A stretch of DNA of 64,000 nt, taken from NCBI GenBank assembly GCA_036768485.1, contig JAVLUZ010000768.1, forward strand, positions 1,367,770-1,431,769, read 5' to 3'. The notes under the pieces were generated by a model. The model was given only the letters and a program-made list of their open reading frames with translations. It searched no databases and had not been told where the DNA came from. The position numbers and the translations under genes were made by a program. This stretch comes from Mermis nigrescens. Taxonomy: Eukaryota > Nematoda > Enoplea > Mermithida > Mermithidae. This document shows positions 1-12,228 of this stretch, piece after piece. Position 1 is the stretch's first letter, and each line of letters begins with the position of its first letter.

Positions 1-267
1 GGAGTAGTTTTGTAGCTACAAGCTGCCACCTTTTCGTAAATTTACTGAATTACTAGGTAAGTACTTTTCTGAGGCAGCATAGTAATTAAAACACAAGATA
101 AGCTCTATATCGAATTTTTCTTATATGCCTACTGTTTGAAGCAAGTCGATAGATTATGACAGACGTGTAGTTAGTGACACCTATCACATTTTAATCCGCA
201 GTCGGAAATGTGGGACATTCGGAAAACCGGGACTGATGAGAAAAACTGATGAAAGAATGACGAAAAA

Positions 268-541
268 ATATGTAGCAGCATGGCCGGTCTGAAGGTCGGC
301 CGGTCTGCGAGTCTGTCAGGGAGCTTTTTTGAGCCAGAATGACCTCAAAACCTGATAAAAATGCTAAACTGGCGTAAAAACTGCATTAATCCACAATTCC
401 TAATCATATTCATAAGCATTTTTGCGGAAAACGTTTTGATTTTTATCCGTTTTTGACCTTCTCAGTTTTGCTTTCCTCAAAAAACTTCCCATTTTTACAT
501 TCTCAAGTCTGACCCCGAACCACTCGACGTGCATGCCTGGA
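268..541 (+). repeat. Repeat family B, degenerate copy B1
   Basis: The segment follows the same order of phrases as the better copies at 27552 and 44672. It has GCATGGCCGGTCTG near the start, then GAGCCAGAATGACCTCAAAA, a middle resembling 'cacaattcctaatcat', and the terminal CGTGCATGCCTGG. It is short, non-coding and old. Clear target duplications were not found here. Confidence 0.6.
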
Positions 542-1516
542 CACAATCCTAAAGAAAAGTAGGAGTCAAATGGCTGGAATATGAGGAGCTAGGAAACGAT
601 TTGTAATTCTAGCACAATCTACCAAGTTCACTTAAAAAGCTACGATCGTTGTTCATAAACTTTCCATCGGAAAAGGATTACGAGCTGGGATATCATATCA
701 CAAATGATATTGTAAAAATGCCAAGCTCAAATATGTGTCTACGGTGGAAATAGAATACGTGAAATGAATGGTTTTCAATTAAAGCGCAATCGACACGGGT
801 CCACGCCCGCTTGCGTGATTAATTTGTACGAGCTAAGTCTTTGTTACACGCGTCGCTTGCGTTAATTTTAGGCGAATGCCAGGACGGAATAAATTAGTAT
901 ACAGACATTGAGTAGAAAGCCGTCTTATAGAGAAACAAATTCGGATTCGCGCTTTCTAAGGGAATGTATAAATTCCTACAAATAAGGAAATTATGGAAAT
1001 GAGCCCATTGCTAGTAATGAAAGTAAACAAGATGGTTTGTGGGAAAAGCAGGCCTGACCATACGTAAATTCGAAGGGTTACGGACCTCCCCAGAATAAAG
1101 ACTATTCACTTCACGCAGACGCTTTAGCGATTTTTCGGCTCAATTTAATGAATCTTACCGGCGCCTTGCACACACTGTCCATTTTTTGACGATAAATCGT
1201 CGAATTCCTTCAAACTTATTGAAATTTTTTTGTTTTTCCGGGCTCTCGAAATGAATGATTGTCAAAAACGTCAGAAAATGGTATTTTTCACGGCATCAAT
1301 CGCGTCTGGAACCTTAAAAAGTACCTACTAGGAAACGGTTGGGACCTACTCCGAGGATTTTCATCTCGTACAAATCTGCTGGGTCTAGTCTGTACTTCAG
1401 TGAGGCCTGGAGCAAGAACGTAATGATAAGCCTGTTTAATATTATAATAAGACTCAAATAGACACCCATATTTTTGCTGTTTGCTCAATAATAAGGATTA
1501 AATAGATACCTATACT
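542..1516. other. No gene seen
   Basis: AT-rich sequence without a convincing reading frame, splice pattern or repeat boundary. The 66-codon frame on the minus strand around 1288-1488 has no recognisable features. Confidence 0.5.
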
Positions 1517-2327
1517 AGCAAAGAAAAATGTCAGCTCCGATGGAACAAAAAAGGGGAATATACTTGGGATTGTGAATTATCGAGGATGTAAAAGGAGGGA
1601 CTAGAAAAATCTCCCATGTTATATGCCAAGAATCGCAAAATATGTAAAAAATCAGACTTTCTTTTAACAACTGTAAAAAGTCGAAGTATATCTCTGCGGT
1701 CTCTGAAAAACGTATTATTTTGAAATAATTTTTTCTGATTGACATAATATCTTAAAAGCATATTACGTAATGCAACTTTTTGCAGACTTCATTCAACTTT
1801 GAGTTGCTTAATAATGTGACTGAAAGTGAAATGCTGTTAACAAATCAAAATTCTGTTGTTCGTATATCATTATTACTAAGCATGTCACTTAGCACATACA
1901 TCCATTCTAAGTGTCAAAGTGCAGCAATATTCAAATTCCCCAAAAAATTGATTGAAAAAAGCAGCGAATTAGGAATGCAGTAGCTAAGCGAATCGAATGG
2001 AAATAGTACATATCGATGCATTCATGACAATCGATGATATTGTTGGTTCAAAGCAGTGTGAAACACGGAAGCTGACGTGCAACAGACTTATGTAGATACT
2101 CTTTTACACATGTCTACAACAATTGTTTACTAAACTTTTTCACATATTTCAAAGGCCGCAGAATATACTTCGATTTTTTGCATTGTTTAGAGAAAGTCTG
2201 CTTTTTAACATATTTTGCGATTTTTGGCATATGACATAGGGAGATTTTTCCTAGTTCTTTTACATCCTCGATAATTCACAATCCCAAGCATATTCCCCTT
2301 TTGTTCCATCGGAGCATTTTCGATAGT
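1517..2327 (+). mobile_element. Fold-back (long inverted repeat) element, copy F1
   Basis: The two ends are inverted copies of one roughly 190-bp arm. The left arm starts near ACTAGCAAAGAAAAATG and reads through GATGGAACAAAAAAG, GATGTAAAAGGAGG and ATTCTGCGGYCT-type phrases. The right arm (about 2155-2327) is the reverse complement. The core near 1940-2060 is shared with the copy at 29220 (gcagcga...gcagtagct, atcgatgcattca). No transposase is present, so it is non-autonomous. Three related copies lie in the window. Confidence 0.75.
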
Positions 2328-2329
2328 AT

Positions 2330-4775
2330 CCCACTTTTAATTAGCAAGATTCTGAAATACAATACTAGATTTCATTTACTGTGCGGTTCTTCTAATAATT
2401 GAATGGTTTAAACTTTACAAAGCTACTAGTTGTAGAAGAAAACAAACATTCTGATTAGTAATTCTATACGTAGAACATCCTGTAAAGAAATATGCTTCCA
2501 AAACTTCCTAGAGCTCAACTTACTTACATTTTAAACTTTACGCAAGAGTGTAAAGAATTTTAGTGGGAATAATAATTTCGACATTGCTCTGATATAACGA
2601 TCAGCATTTATTAAGAAATGAAACTTCTATAATGTTCTAGGGAACAAATTAATATTAGGTGTTAATCACTTTACACTACTCTTCATGCGCCCCAAGCAGA
2701 CGTATCACACCTGTTTCCATATATATTTTAATGACTTAGAGAAAAAGTAAGTTACCGTAGGCTCTAGAATGAAGCTTATTATATAGTGTAAAGTTTACAC
2801 TAGTAACGAGTGTAAAGAAGATTTTAGTCGGATTTGTAAATTGATATTACTCGGATACTCACGATCAATATCTCATGAAAAAATTACGTCTCCATAACGG
2901 TTTAATGACAAACAGACACAGATGTAAACCACTTTACATCACTGTTGAGTGTACAACAAACGCGCCCGGCTGACCTCCCTGATTTGATTCCATGTAAATT
3001 TTCAGATTTCGGCAAAAAATTTAGGCTTTGCAAAGCTCTAGAACGAAGATAAACCATCTTTACATCACTGTTGAGTGTAAAAAAACGCGCCCAGCTTGAC
3101 GTCCCTTTATTTGATTTCATGTAAATTTTCAGATTTCGGCAAAAAATTCAGGTTTTCGCAAAGCTCTAGAACGAAGATTAATTAGCAGTGTGAACTTTTC
3201 ACAACCACCTAGTGTAAAGAGGATTTTATTCCGATTTGTAAATCTGATATTACTCGATATTATTATCAACATTTATGAAAAAATTGCATGTCTACAATGG
3301 TCTGAGGACAAATAAACAACGAGTGTAAACTACTTGTCATCACTGTTGGATGTAAACAAACGCGCCTACGTGACGGTCTCACATTTGATTCTTTGAAAAT
3401 TTCTAGACTCCAGGAAAAAATTAGGTTTCTGGAATGCTCAAAACGAAGATAAATACATATATAGTGTAAACTTCATGTAAACACCTAGTGTAAAGAAGAT
3501 TTTGGTCCGATTCGTAATTTTGATATTGTTCCGATATTACGATTAATATTTATGAAAAATTAAGTCTCCATCATGTTCTATGGGCAAACTAACAATAGGT
3601 GTAAACCACTTTACAACACTGTCAGAGTGTAAACATATGCGCCAGACTGGCGGATATCAACACTTTGGTTCCTGGTCCATTTCTAGACTTGATAATCCTG
3701 TCCCTGACTCATAACCGGAGAAGCAGGCAGAAAAAACAAGACAGAAACGCATTTAAAACACCAAATTTTTGACTTTACACTCGCTAAATATTAATGTATA
3801 GACAATTTGCTTTGACATGCACCCGATATCAAGCACTTTATTTTTATTCTATTGGACTTATCCCGACTTCTGGACGGAGAAAGTGGCGAACAAAAACGCA
3901 ACAAAAACGTATTTTCCATCATTTAGAACACTGTAAACTTTAAAATTCCGTACCGAACTCCCCATTGAGTTTAAAGAAATTCGGTTTGGTACAATTTGTA
4001 GCTTTTAAATCTGTAGTACATTCCTGTGTGCCAAAATTCTCGTTGCAAAAATTATTTGGTATGATTTATTAATCAAAAATTCGGAAAAAAACGTGTTTTT
4101 TCGCCCATTTTTTAATCTCTGATTTCGAACTTTACACCCCCATAAATAACTCAATATTGCGTTTTTTTAAATGCGGTTTGCTGCGATGTTTAGTCCCTGT
4201 AGAGGCACTTTATTACTGCTGTATTCAATTTACATCTGACTCATAAGCGGAAAAATTTGGCAGAGAAAATCTTAATTAAAATCCGTTTTTTACACCATCC
4301 ACTAGAGTGAAAACTTTAAACCCCAGGATCTAATCTCACCATAGAGCGTCGAAGACTTTGCTTATATGCAGAATGTAGCCCTTGATCCGCTCTACATTTC
4401 CGTCAGAAAACATTTCAAAAAACCTCATAACCGGAGTTAGTATCAGACATAAGCAGGTTGAAAACTCGACCAAAAAGTGCTTTTTCACTCCCAGATTTTC
4501 GCACTCTTTACACTGCCGTTCGATAACTAATGCGAATTTCAAAAAACAAAAAAAGGCCATATGCAGAATTTATCCCTCTATTATCTTATGCTGTTCGAAT
4601 CCTTCGAGTCATCAATACTCAGTTGTCCACATGCCGCATTATAAATGTCCCAAAATTTGTCCTATGTTATAACGTTACACAGAAACTTTACACCTTCTTT
4701 ACACAGTCAGTTTTAAGTTTCAAGAAAAACAAAAAACACGAGCAGCGAATTTTTTTATTATCTTTCTTTAAAAGA
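2330..4775 (+). repeat. Satellite-like tail of composite element G1
   Basis: Imperfect tandem units of roughly 290 bp are seen, for example from 2765, 3175 and 3465. Each contains GTGTAAA/TTTACAC hairpin motifs, a phrase like CACTTTACATCACTGTTGAG, an 'aaacgcgcc' box and 'gcaaagctctagaacgaag'. The same units appear in reverse orientation at 12430-14110, next to another fold-back copy. No coding potential is visible. Confidence 0.65.
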
Positions 4776-4862
4776 ACCGCACCTTCCAGAAGTGTACCTG
4801 TTAAAGCAGTTAGGGGTGCACAGGTGTTAGGGGTACCTAAGCATATTATAGGTACGCGCTAA

Positions 4863-5917
4863 CGCGCGACTTATGATATTTGCTGTTTGCACACCTAACA
4901 GCTCTTTTTCGTTAATTTTCGAAATCGCAGGCATCGTATCAGGTATTCAAATTTGTATATAATAAATTTTGTTCCGTGTTCAATTTTTTCACTATAAAGA
5001 GCAAAATTAGCATTTGAAGGCTTACTATGCTTGAAATAAACAATAATATGACATGATTATATGCATTTTAGAATCAACAATCAAGGTGCTATCAGTAATT
5101 TGTAAAGGACGGACGCTGCAGTAATAAGCTTAGTGTAAGCCCTCAAACACAAATTGGTTGATAATCACTCAAGAAGTGTTTTTTACCTTTTTAGGTTTGT
5201 TGAGCAAATCTCAGGAGCCGCTGCTCCAATTTTGAAAGAAAGTGTTTTAGATAGAAAATTTTAGAGCGCATCTATTTTACCGAAAAAAATAAAAATTTCT
5301 TAATACTTTAGCCTGTCACCTCGAGAAAATAGCGAAAATTTGCCCACTTTCCCATTTAATCTGTATTGTAGGTAGAAAGCTCAATAGTATCAAAATAGTT
5401 GCGTCTTTAGATGGGCTTTCTCGTACAAAAAACGCGGTCAAACAAGATTCGCTCGTTTTTCCGGTTTGCTCAACACAAAGTTGTGTTATGGGGAAAGCTA
5501 AATTGAAAAAATAATACTTTTAAGCTGTAGCTGTCTAATTACTTCACATGCTTCAACAATCAAGCGCATTTTGAAAAGAGCAAACAAAGAAAGAGCTTTC
5601 AAGTGATTATTTGTTTGTTTCATTTGGATAGGTAGACAAAAAGTTCAATATGGCTGCCATTTTAGTCAGGTACTTTAATGAATAAAGTGCGTTTTTAGGT
5701 ACTTTAATGAATAAAGTGCGTTTTCAACACATTATGAGTTATAACTCTTTACTGCTACAAGATAATCGGCATTTTTCATGTGAATAGATAGAAAATTGTG
5801 CTCTTTCCAATGAGATATGTCTTAGAGCATGGCTTCTGACACATTTTTCGATCATAACATTTAAAAGTGAAATATCAATAAAAACGATGTGTTTTAGTAT
5901 GAAGGCCGACTTGCTTG
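4863..5917. other. No gene seen
   Basis: AT-rich spacer. The only structure noted is a perfect tandem duplication of a 29-bp unit at 5668-5725 (AGGTACTTTAATGAATAAAG followed by tgcgttttt). Confidence 0.5.
5668..5725 (+). repeat. 29-bp tandem duplication
   Basis: Two adjacent identical copies of a unit starting AGGTACTTTAATGAATAAAG. Confidence 0.85.
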
Positions 5918-6080
5918 CAGAGTTGCCAAATCGAGGGGTTTTCCCCAATTTTAGAGGCTTTTGCCCCATTTTTTAAGCGATTAAGGTTTTTTGCGCCTAT
6001 GCTTAACCATTAGTTCGGGTTTTTTAGCCACTTTGAGGTGAAAATTGGGGAGTTTTCGACAAGAACACTTAGCAACCCTG
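5918..6080. mobile_element. Small hAT-like MITE with CAGRGTTGC ends
   Basis: The left end is CAGAGTTGCCAAATCGAGGG and the right end reads ...TTAGCAACCCTG, so both ends begin CAG(A/G)GTTGC. Both arms also contain a CCCCAATTTT or AAAATTGGGG block. The flanking 8-mers are cttgcttg (5910-5917) and cccgcctg (6081-6088). They differ only at three C/T sites, consistent with a decayed 8-bp duplication. There is no coding sequence. Confidence 0.6.
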
Positions 6081-7692
6081 CCCGCCTGTTTGGGCGGACA
6101 ATTGAGAGAGCCTTATCGATTTATTGGATCAGACTGATGCAAATGTTACAAGCGCTTAAAACACATTCGCTCGCGCGCAGTCTCTCTCGATTTTAGACAT
6201 TTTTGCTAAAAACCTGGGTTTTGACTGATTTTTATTTCATTCTTATTTTTTCCTTCTCAGCCACAATTTTGCCTTAGTTGCCATTCAAAATTATCACTAT
6301 TCTTTCCCAGGTTCAGACCGGACATGCATACGAGTGACTAGAGAGGGGTTTATAAGTCATACACGTACATTATGGGGTCAGCCCCGGAAAATATTAAAAG
6401 TGCCTCTTTTGAGCTAAAAACGATGGGTTAACGTAAACAACACATCATTTTTTAGAGTTTCTATGAATGCTCGTTCTTTGTAGTACATGAAAAAAATTTC
6501 AAAAGCGAGTAAATTTAACAAGACAGTTGAAAAATTAGTGCCAAAATTCTTTCTGCGATTTCTCTCCTGGAAAATCACAATTCTGGGGGAATCTATTCGC
6601 GGGTATCAATAGCCATTCGGAGGTGTAAACGCCTAGCCCCTTAAAAGAACACGTATGGGCTAAACCTATACTTAAGAATAGGAAAATTTTTTAGGAAAAT
6701 GAGACAAAATAAAGGCAAAAAATTATTGAAAGTGAAAAATTTCATGTAAAGGTGCTTGAAAAAGATCAGCAACTATGGATTTGTTTATTTTTTAAGCTCT
6801 TTTAGCATTTATACCAGTTGGTCGTTTCGACTCAGAGAGCTCTCAGGCTGACTACCCCAGGTCGGCCATGCAGTGCATCTAAAATACTGACATCAAGATC
6901 TCTGTGCATATATTTCCTGGACCTCAAACTGGAAGACAAACAGCAACTTCGTTGGTAATAACGCATTGAGAACCCACAATGTTTTTGTTCGCAACTTTAT
7001 TTACGATTGGTGTAGACCCCTGCGAAAATTGACGAATTTTCTCAGGCATTGCTGCTTTACATGTTTCGTTCGCTCTTTCCGCAAACAAATTGAGTCAACT
7101 GACGTTTCAAAATTGGAACATTGCCAACGCATAGGATTTTTTTGGTTTTTTCTTGACTTTTATATGTTTAACTATGCCTCGAAAGCTTCAAGCTTCCAGG
7201 TTTTTCTCCTTGCTAAAAATTTATTACAGGCGCCTGAAAAATTTAAATCAGTGCATAAATTACATCATGGGTGGAGAAAACAATGCACCACGTTATAAAC
7301 GGCTAGGTGGCACAACTGTTAAATACGAGTAGTGCACTTGCCGTAATATCAATCGAAAGCAGATGGCAAAGTGGGAAATAAACGCATTTAATATTTTTCG
7401 GTGAGCACTGGGAATTACTTTTTATTGCCGATTTCATATTCTGAGTTTCTCAGTTCTTTAATCAGTCGTTAGACTAGAGCTTTCATTGTAAAGGGTTTCA
7501 AACGAAACGAACATTATCGTGAACACCTGAATACGACTTAAGTACGGAAGATGTATACGACGCTTGAAAATTTTATTTAATCTGTTTCAGCTTATGCAAA
7601 AATCCGCATAACAAATTTGAGACGCGGCATTTGTGCAACGAAGCAAACAAGTAGGGAGGCTCAAACAGGTTCTGATTGTTTGGAGACACTAT
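6081..7692. other. No gene seen
   Basis: AT-rich sequence. A 110-codon frame on the plus strand at 6966-7298 has no recognisable domain, no splice context and a composition like its surroundings, so it is not called. Confidence 0.5.
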
Positions 7693-7959
7693 CACACCTG
7701 GGCGTGGGAGGGGGTTTTGGGGGGTATGCCCCCACCCAGAAACCAAAATACCCCCTTCAGAAATCAAAAGACCCCCCAGAATTCAATTTTTTGAAAATTT
7801 TTTTCGTTTTTTTCGCAATTTTTGATGCCAATGGATGGTGCTTGATGAGAAAGGTCGAAAAATGGTGTTTTTATCGCCATACCACCATTTTTAAGGCCAT
7901 TTTTTGACCATCAAAAAATCTTGCACCCCCCTCCAGAATTTTCTTGCTGCCCACGTATG
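7693..7959 (+). mobile_element. MITE family A, copy A1
   Basis: A 267-bp element starting CACACCTGGGCGTGG and ending GCTGCCCACGTATG. The terminal inverted repeats are about 11 bp (CACACCTGGGC against CATACGTGGGC). It is flanked by perfect 8-bp duplications GACACTAT (7685-7692 and 7960-7967). The interior holds the family hallmarks: CCCCC-rich blocks, 'gatgccaatggat', 'gatgagaaa' and 'taccaccatttttaaggcca'. Confidence 0.9.
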
Positions 7960-7967
7960 GACACTAT

Positions 7968-9756
7968 ATATTGAGAATTTTGAAAAAATTTTCAGAATTA
8001 CCACGTTTGAAAACAACCCTAAATCGTGAAATTACTATTTTTCCGCACAGCTAGAAATTTAGGAAATAATCCGTCTAAGCGCCAGATAAAGTGAAGACTT
8101 GGATTATTGTTCAGGCGGGCTGCAGTTCGACTTTGTCGGATTCCGTAAAATTTGCTCATTAGCTCTATTAATCTGCATGCATCGTGTAAAGGCTGTTATT
8201 CAATCGAAATAATAAGATTCTAATAAACAGCTCATCGCTTTCGTAAAAAAACAACTCAATCGCGTTATTCACGCTCTTCTAAAGTTGAGTAACATATTCT
8301 TGAACTTAACCATTATCTTAAATACTATTCAGATGATTTTTCAGATTAAGCGATAGTGCAATACTTGGCGGTTGTTGCATCCCAATCTTATAAAATGGGT
8401 CTGTTGTCCCAAAAATCGACTTATCTAATTAATAGCTTGTCTTAAATCGCAAAAAAGCCGTCGAAATCGATATACGACGTTTTTTCCGGCTCAAACCGGA
8501 AAAATGCTGATGGCGGCAAAATCGATAGAAGGCGAAACAAAGCGTTTTTCGTTTCGTTATCATTGAGATGCATTTTTTATTGATCAAACATTTTGAATCG
8601 TCATTAAACGTGATCAAGTGATACGATATTTCGAATCCTTTGTTTTCTATTCTAGCCGTATAAAACGCTTTGGGTATCGCTGGCGGCTTCGGCGGCGCGG
8701 CCAGTTCGCTTTTTTCTACAATAATTCTTATTTAATTCGTTAATTATATCGAAATAATACAAGCGAAATGCTTTTATCAATTTAAGGCGGGCACCTGCAA
8801 ACTGTAAACGTGCGTTTTCGAATCGAAAGCCAGACGATTTTTTTCCTTTGTCGCATTGATTGATTGGAAATAATAATTAAGTAAATAATTAATAAATAAA
8901 TAGTTACTAATGAATTAATAATTAAATAATAAACTAATTGAGCGAATAATATAAAACAATTGTTCTATTAACTCAACTAGCTAAAAAAAACCAGCGCTAA
9001 AACGAGCTCTTTTGAACCTGAGTTGCAATGGCTAGACGAAATTTTCTTCAATTTCGGCAGATTTCCGTCCAAACAAAATTCTGAAGCTTTTGCTCTTTTA
9101 GATTATTCTAATTAGGACATTTTCGTCTGATCGTGAATCATATTTGCGATAGAAAGCTATTAACTCAAATGCGTTTGATGCAAGTGGCGTGCCTTTGCAA
9201 AAATTCGATTATTTATCTAAAATATTCGAAAATTATGAATCAGCAAATCTGTTCCGCTTTTTCGAGCCAATTTAGTAGAGAAATAGATAACGATTATTCC
9301 TTTATTAAACTTTAAATAACTCTCGTCCTTGACGAAAAGCGGTTCAATTGATTTGTATAGCATCAATTTTCGTTGAAGCAGTTAATTCAGGATTGTTTTT
9401 TGTTTTGTTTTCTTTTTCCCTTTAGCTTTGTTTCCTAACTGAACATTATATTCTTAAACTTTTGTTTATATTTTCTGCCTCTATCAGTCTTCATTTACTT
9501 TGCTGACATAGTCAATTATTTGGCTTTTTCTCGCGATATTCGGGAATCGTCTTTCTTATCTCGAATTTTAACTGCGTATCGATAATTTACAGCTAGCGTT
9601 GCACTTTCAGCTTGAATTTTCAAGAAAAAAAATCCATTTTTAGATCATAAGCGCGATTCTGTTTGCTTTCGAGATCGAATTAGTTCCTTATAAGACATTT
9701 CCATATTGAATTTTTCTTTAATTAAAATTGTTTTCTTATATGTATATATGTATATG
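7968..9756. other. No gene seen
   Basis: AT-rich spacer with no supported feature. Short frames such as 9133-9315 show no protein features. Confidence 0.5.
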
Positions 9757-10105
<349 letters not shown>

Positions 10106-10654
10106 AATCCTATAAGACTTATAAATAATTCTGAAAAAAAATCAATCTCGACTCGTCCGATAATTAATCAGTCGAATACAGGTCAAGAATTCGCTATGTT
10201 TATCTACCATCAGCAAAATTTTATTAAAAAAAATTGTGTTGCTGATAAGAAAAAGTCACCGATGACGTTTTCATATATAAAAAAGAGGATGAACGCAGGC
10301 TTCTGAACATTAATCAAAAGGCAAACAAACGGGTTTCAAATCGCATTCGCCATTGAATATTTCAAAACAAAACACAACCGGGTCGTCATATTATCAATTT
10401 TAACGCCATTAGCTTATCGAGAAAGCTCATTTTTGTTCGGTTTTAGCAAACGTAGCGTTCTGTTTTGAGTCCCAATTTGGTTCCAGCAGTTGTTTTTCAT
10501 TTGTTTTTTTATTTGTTATTCGGTTCATTAGCAAGAAAAGAAGGACGTGTTTACTTCTTCATTATTTGCTTTAAGCCATTAATCTAGTTTGCTTAAAAAG
10601 CTATTATATGCACTCGTGTGTGCAAATAGAACTTGCTTCGATTGTTAGAAATCG

Positions 10655-10835
10655 GCTTATCCCTTTTTTGAGCCAATGTGACCTTAACATTGCTGAAATA
10701 GTGTTAATCTGTAGTCTCTGGTCAATTTTAAGCAGTTTTGAAGAGAATTTTTGATTATCTTCTATTTTTAACCTTCATTTTGCCTTATTTTTCGCGGCAA
10801 CTTTTCCATGTTTCCATTCATGTCCATTCGCAACC
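10655..10835 (+). repeat. Possible old copy of repeat family B (B2)
   Basis: Weak collinear similarity to family B: 'ttttttgagccaatgtgacc', 'tctctggtcaatttt', 'ccttcattttgcct' and 'catgtccattcg' occur in the family order. The termini cannot be placed. The rest of 10101-11581 shows no gene. Confidence 0.35.
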
Positions 10836-11581
10836 TTATGTTCTTCCATTTTTTCTAACTCGAGTTTCTATCAATAATTATTTTCGGACATGCGTTTTTT
10901 AATTCCTCATTGTTTTTTTAAATTTCGATTGACTTTCTTCCCACGTGTCAAATTTTTTCAATCAACGTTCTTATTTGTTGTTGGGACGTGCAGTGAAGAT
11001 ACTTACGAAAATGCGAAATATTGTACCTTAAAGCAGTGGATTGTGGAAGTACATAAAAAATTGTGTTTAATGCCTCGGAGCCTTGACTAGCACAATTAAA
11101 TATTTATTTTTAATGAAAGAATACTAAGATTCAAAATTCAGGGCAAATAACTTGACTCATCCGAACTTAAAGGCAGATCAGTGATTGATTTTGAAAATAA
11201 AGGCGACGAACCAGTTCGATAAAATGATCTGGAAAGAGCGTCTAAGATTTCTGTTTTTGAGGTTTTAGAATATTTTGCTGTAAAAATCATCCATAGAGCA
11301 TTTTAAAAGAAAGAATTATTTAAAAATCGCAAATATAAACGCAAGTACACCGAATAATTTATCAAAATTATTGAAGTTTCAAAAATTACTATTCCTAAAG
11401 CAGAAATCATCTGTCAAAAGTATAACTACAAAGTCAAAAGCACGGTGCAGAATCAGGAAAATACGGCTTTCTTTTCCATCCCGCTATTATTTTTTGCCCG
11501 TTGTCTTTATTTTTCTCCCGAATCTTTTAAAATCATTGGTTGAGCATTATAGGTATTTTTGCAATTATTCATAATTAAGGT

Positions 11582-11961
11582 CATACGTGGGCAGGATACA
11601 AAAAAATTTTCAAAGGTCAAGAAGGGCCGTAAATTGTTGTCAGCGCAGAGGAAACGTAGTTTTTTTCAGCGGTTTTTATCGAGCTTCCATTCGCCGACAA
11701 TAAAAAATCGTTTGAGAAAATTTTACAAAAGAATGAATTTTTTGGTTTTTTTTCAATATTGAAATTGCAGGATTTTTGAATTCAAGGGTTCTAAGCCCCA
11801 AATCCCATACAGCACAGCAGCAGCCGAATTCTTGAGGTCTGGGTGATGTATGATTGGCAAAAATTCCAAAAATCTCAGAAAATTTCATTTTGGGGTCTAG
11901 GGTCTGCCGGACTGTCATGTGGGAGGATGGTGGGAGTTTAAACTTCCCAATGACCACGTGT
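11582..11961 (-). mobile_element. Repeat family C copy C1 upstream of glucose-6-phosphatase
   Basis: It begins CATACGTGGGCAGGATAC and ends ...GACCACGTGTG, like the other CACGTGGGCG-ended repeats in the window. The interior contains 'ggggtctagggtctgccgga', a phrase recurring in the copies near 26480 and 49720. It ends only 34 bp before the glucose-6-phosphatase start codon, so it probably lies in a 5' UTR intron or near the promoter. Confidence 0.5.
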
Positions 11962-11995
11962 GTGATTATAATGATTATAAAACTTGCTGTCTTAG

Positions 11996-12228
11996 ATGTT
12001 CTCCCAATTTATGGATATGTTGCACCGCGATGGTGTTTATTTTATTATGTGGCTTCAACACGTTTTATCGGACCACGGAGAACGCATGGTGTCCATTACC
12101 AGATTGGGCGATCCGGATTTTTTGATTCAGTACATTTTCCCTCTCATTTCGGCCATCAACGGCAATTTGTTCATAAGAGTCGTGCTGACTACGGCCTTGG
12201 TCGACATGCTAAATAATATCCTAAAATG
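11996..12228 (+). CDS. G6PC: Glucose-6-phosphatase exon 1
   Basis: Residues 1-77 plus two bases of Trp78. It opens MFSQFMDMLHRDGVYFIMW, resembling the family N-terminus (LHDFG...LQ). The donor is TG|GTACTG, a weak donor, but the phase (2) and the KW junction match the vertebrate exon 1/2 boundary. A downstream ATG at 12011 could also serve; the first ATG follows a good acceptor. Confidence 0.9.

Larger units (their letters stand above)
1517..4862 (+). mobile_element. Composite repeat G1 (fold-back + satellite + terminal box)
   Basis: The fold-back F1 and the satellite tail end together in a distinctive box at about 4800-4862 (GGGTGCACAGGTGTTAGGGG, then ATTATAGGTACGCG). The reverse complement of this box is found at 12362-12430, at the outer end of the second satellite/fold-back array. 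A related box lies at 47398-47530. The repeated order (box, satellite, fold-back) suggests one mobile unit rather than chance neighbours. The mechanism is unknown. Confidence 0.5.
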
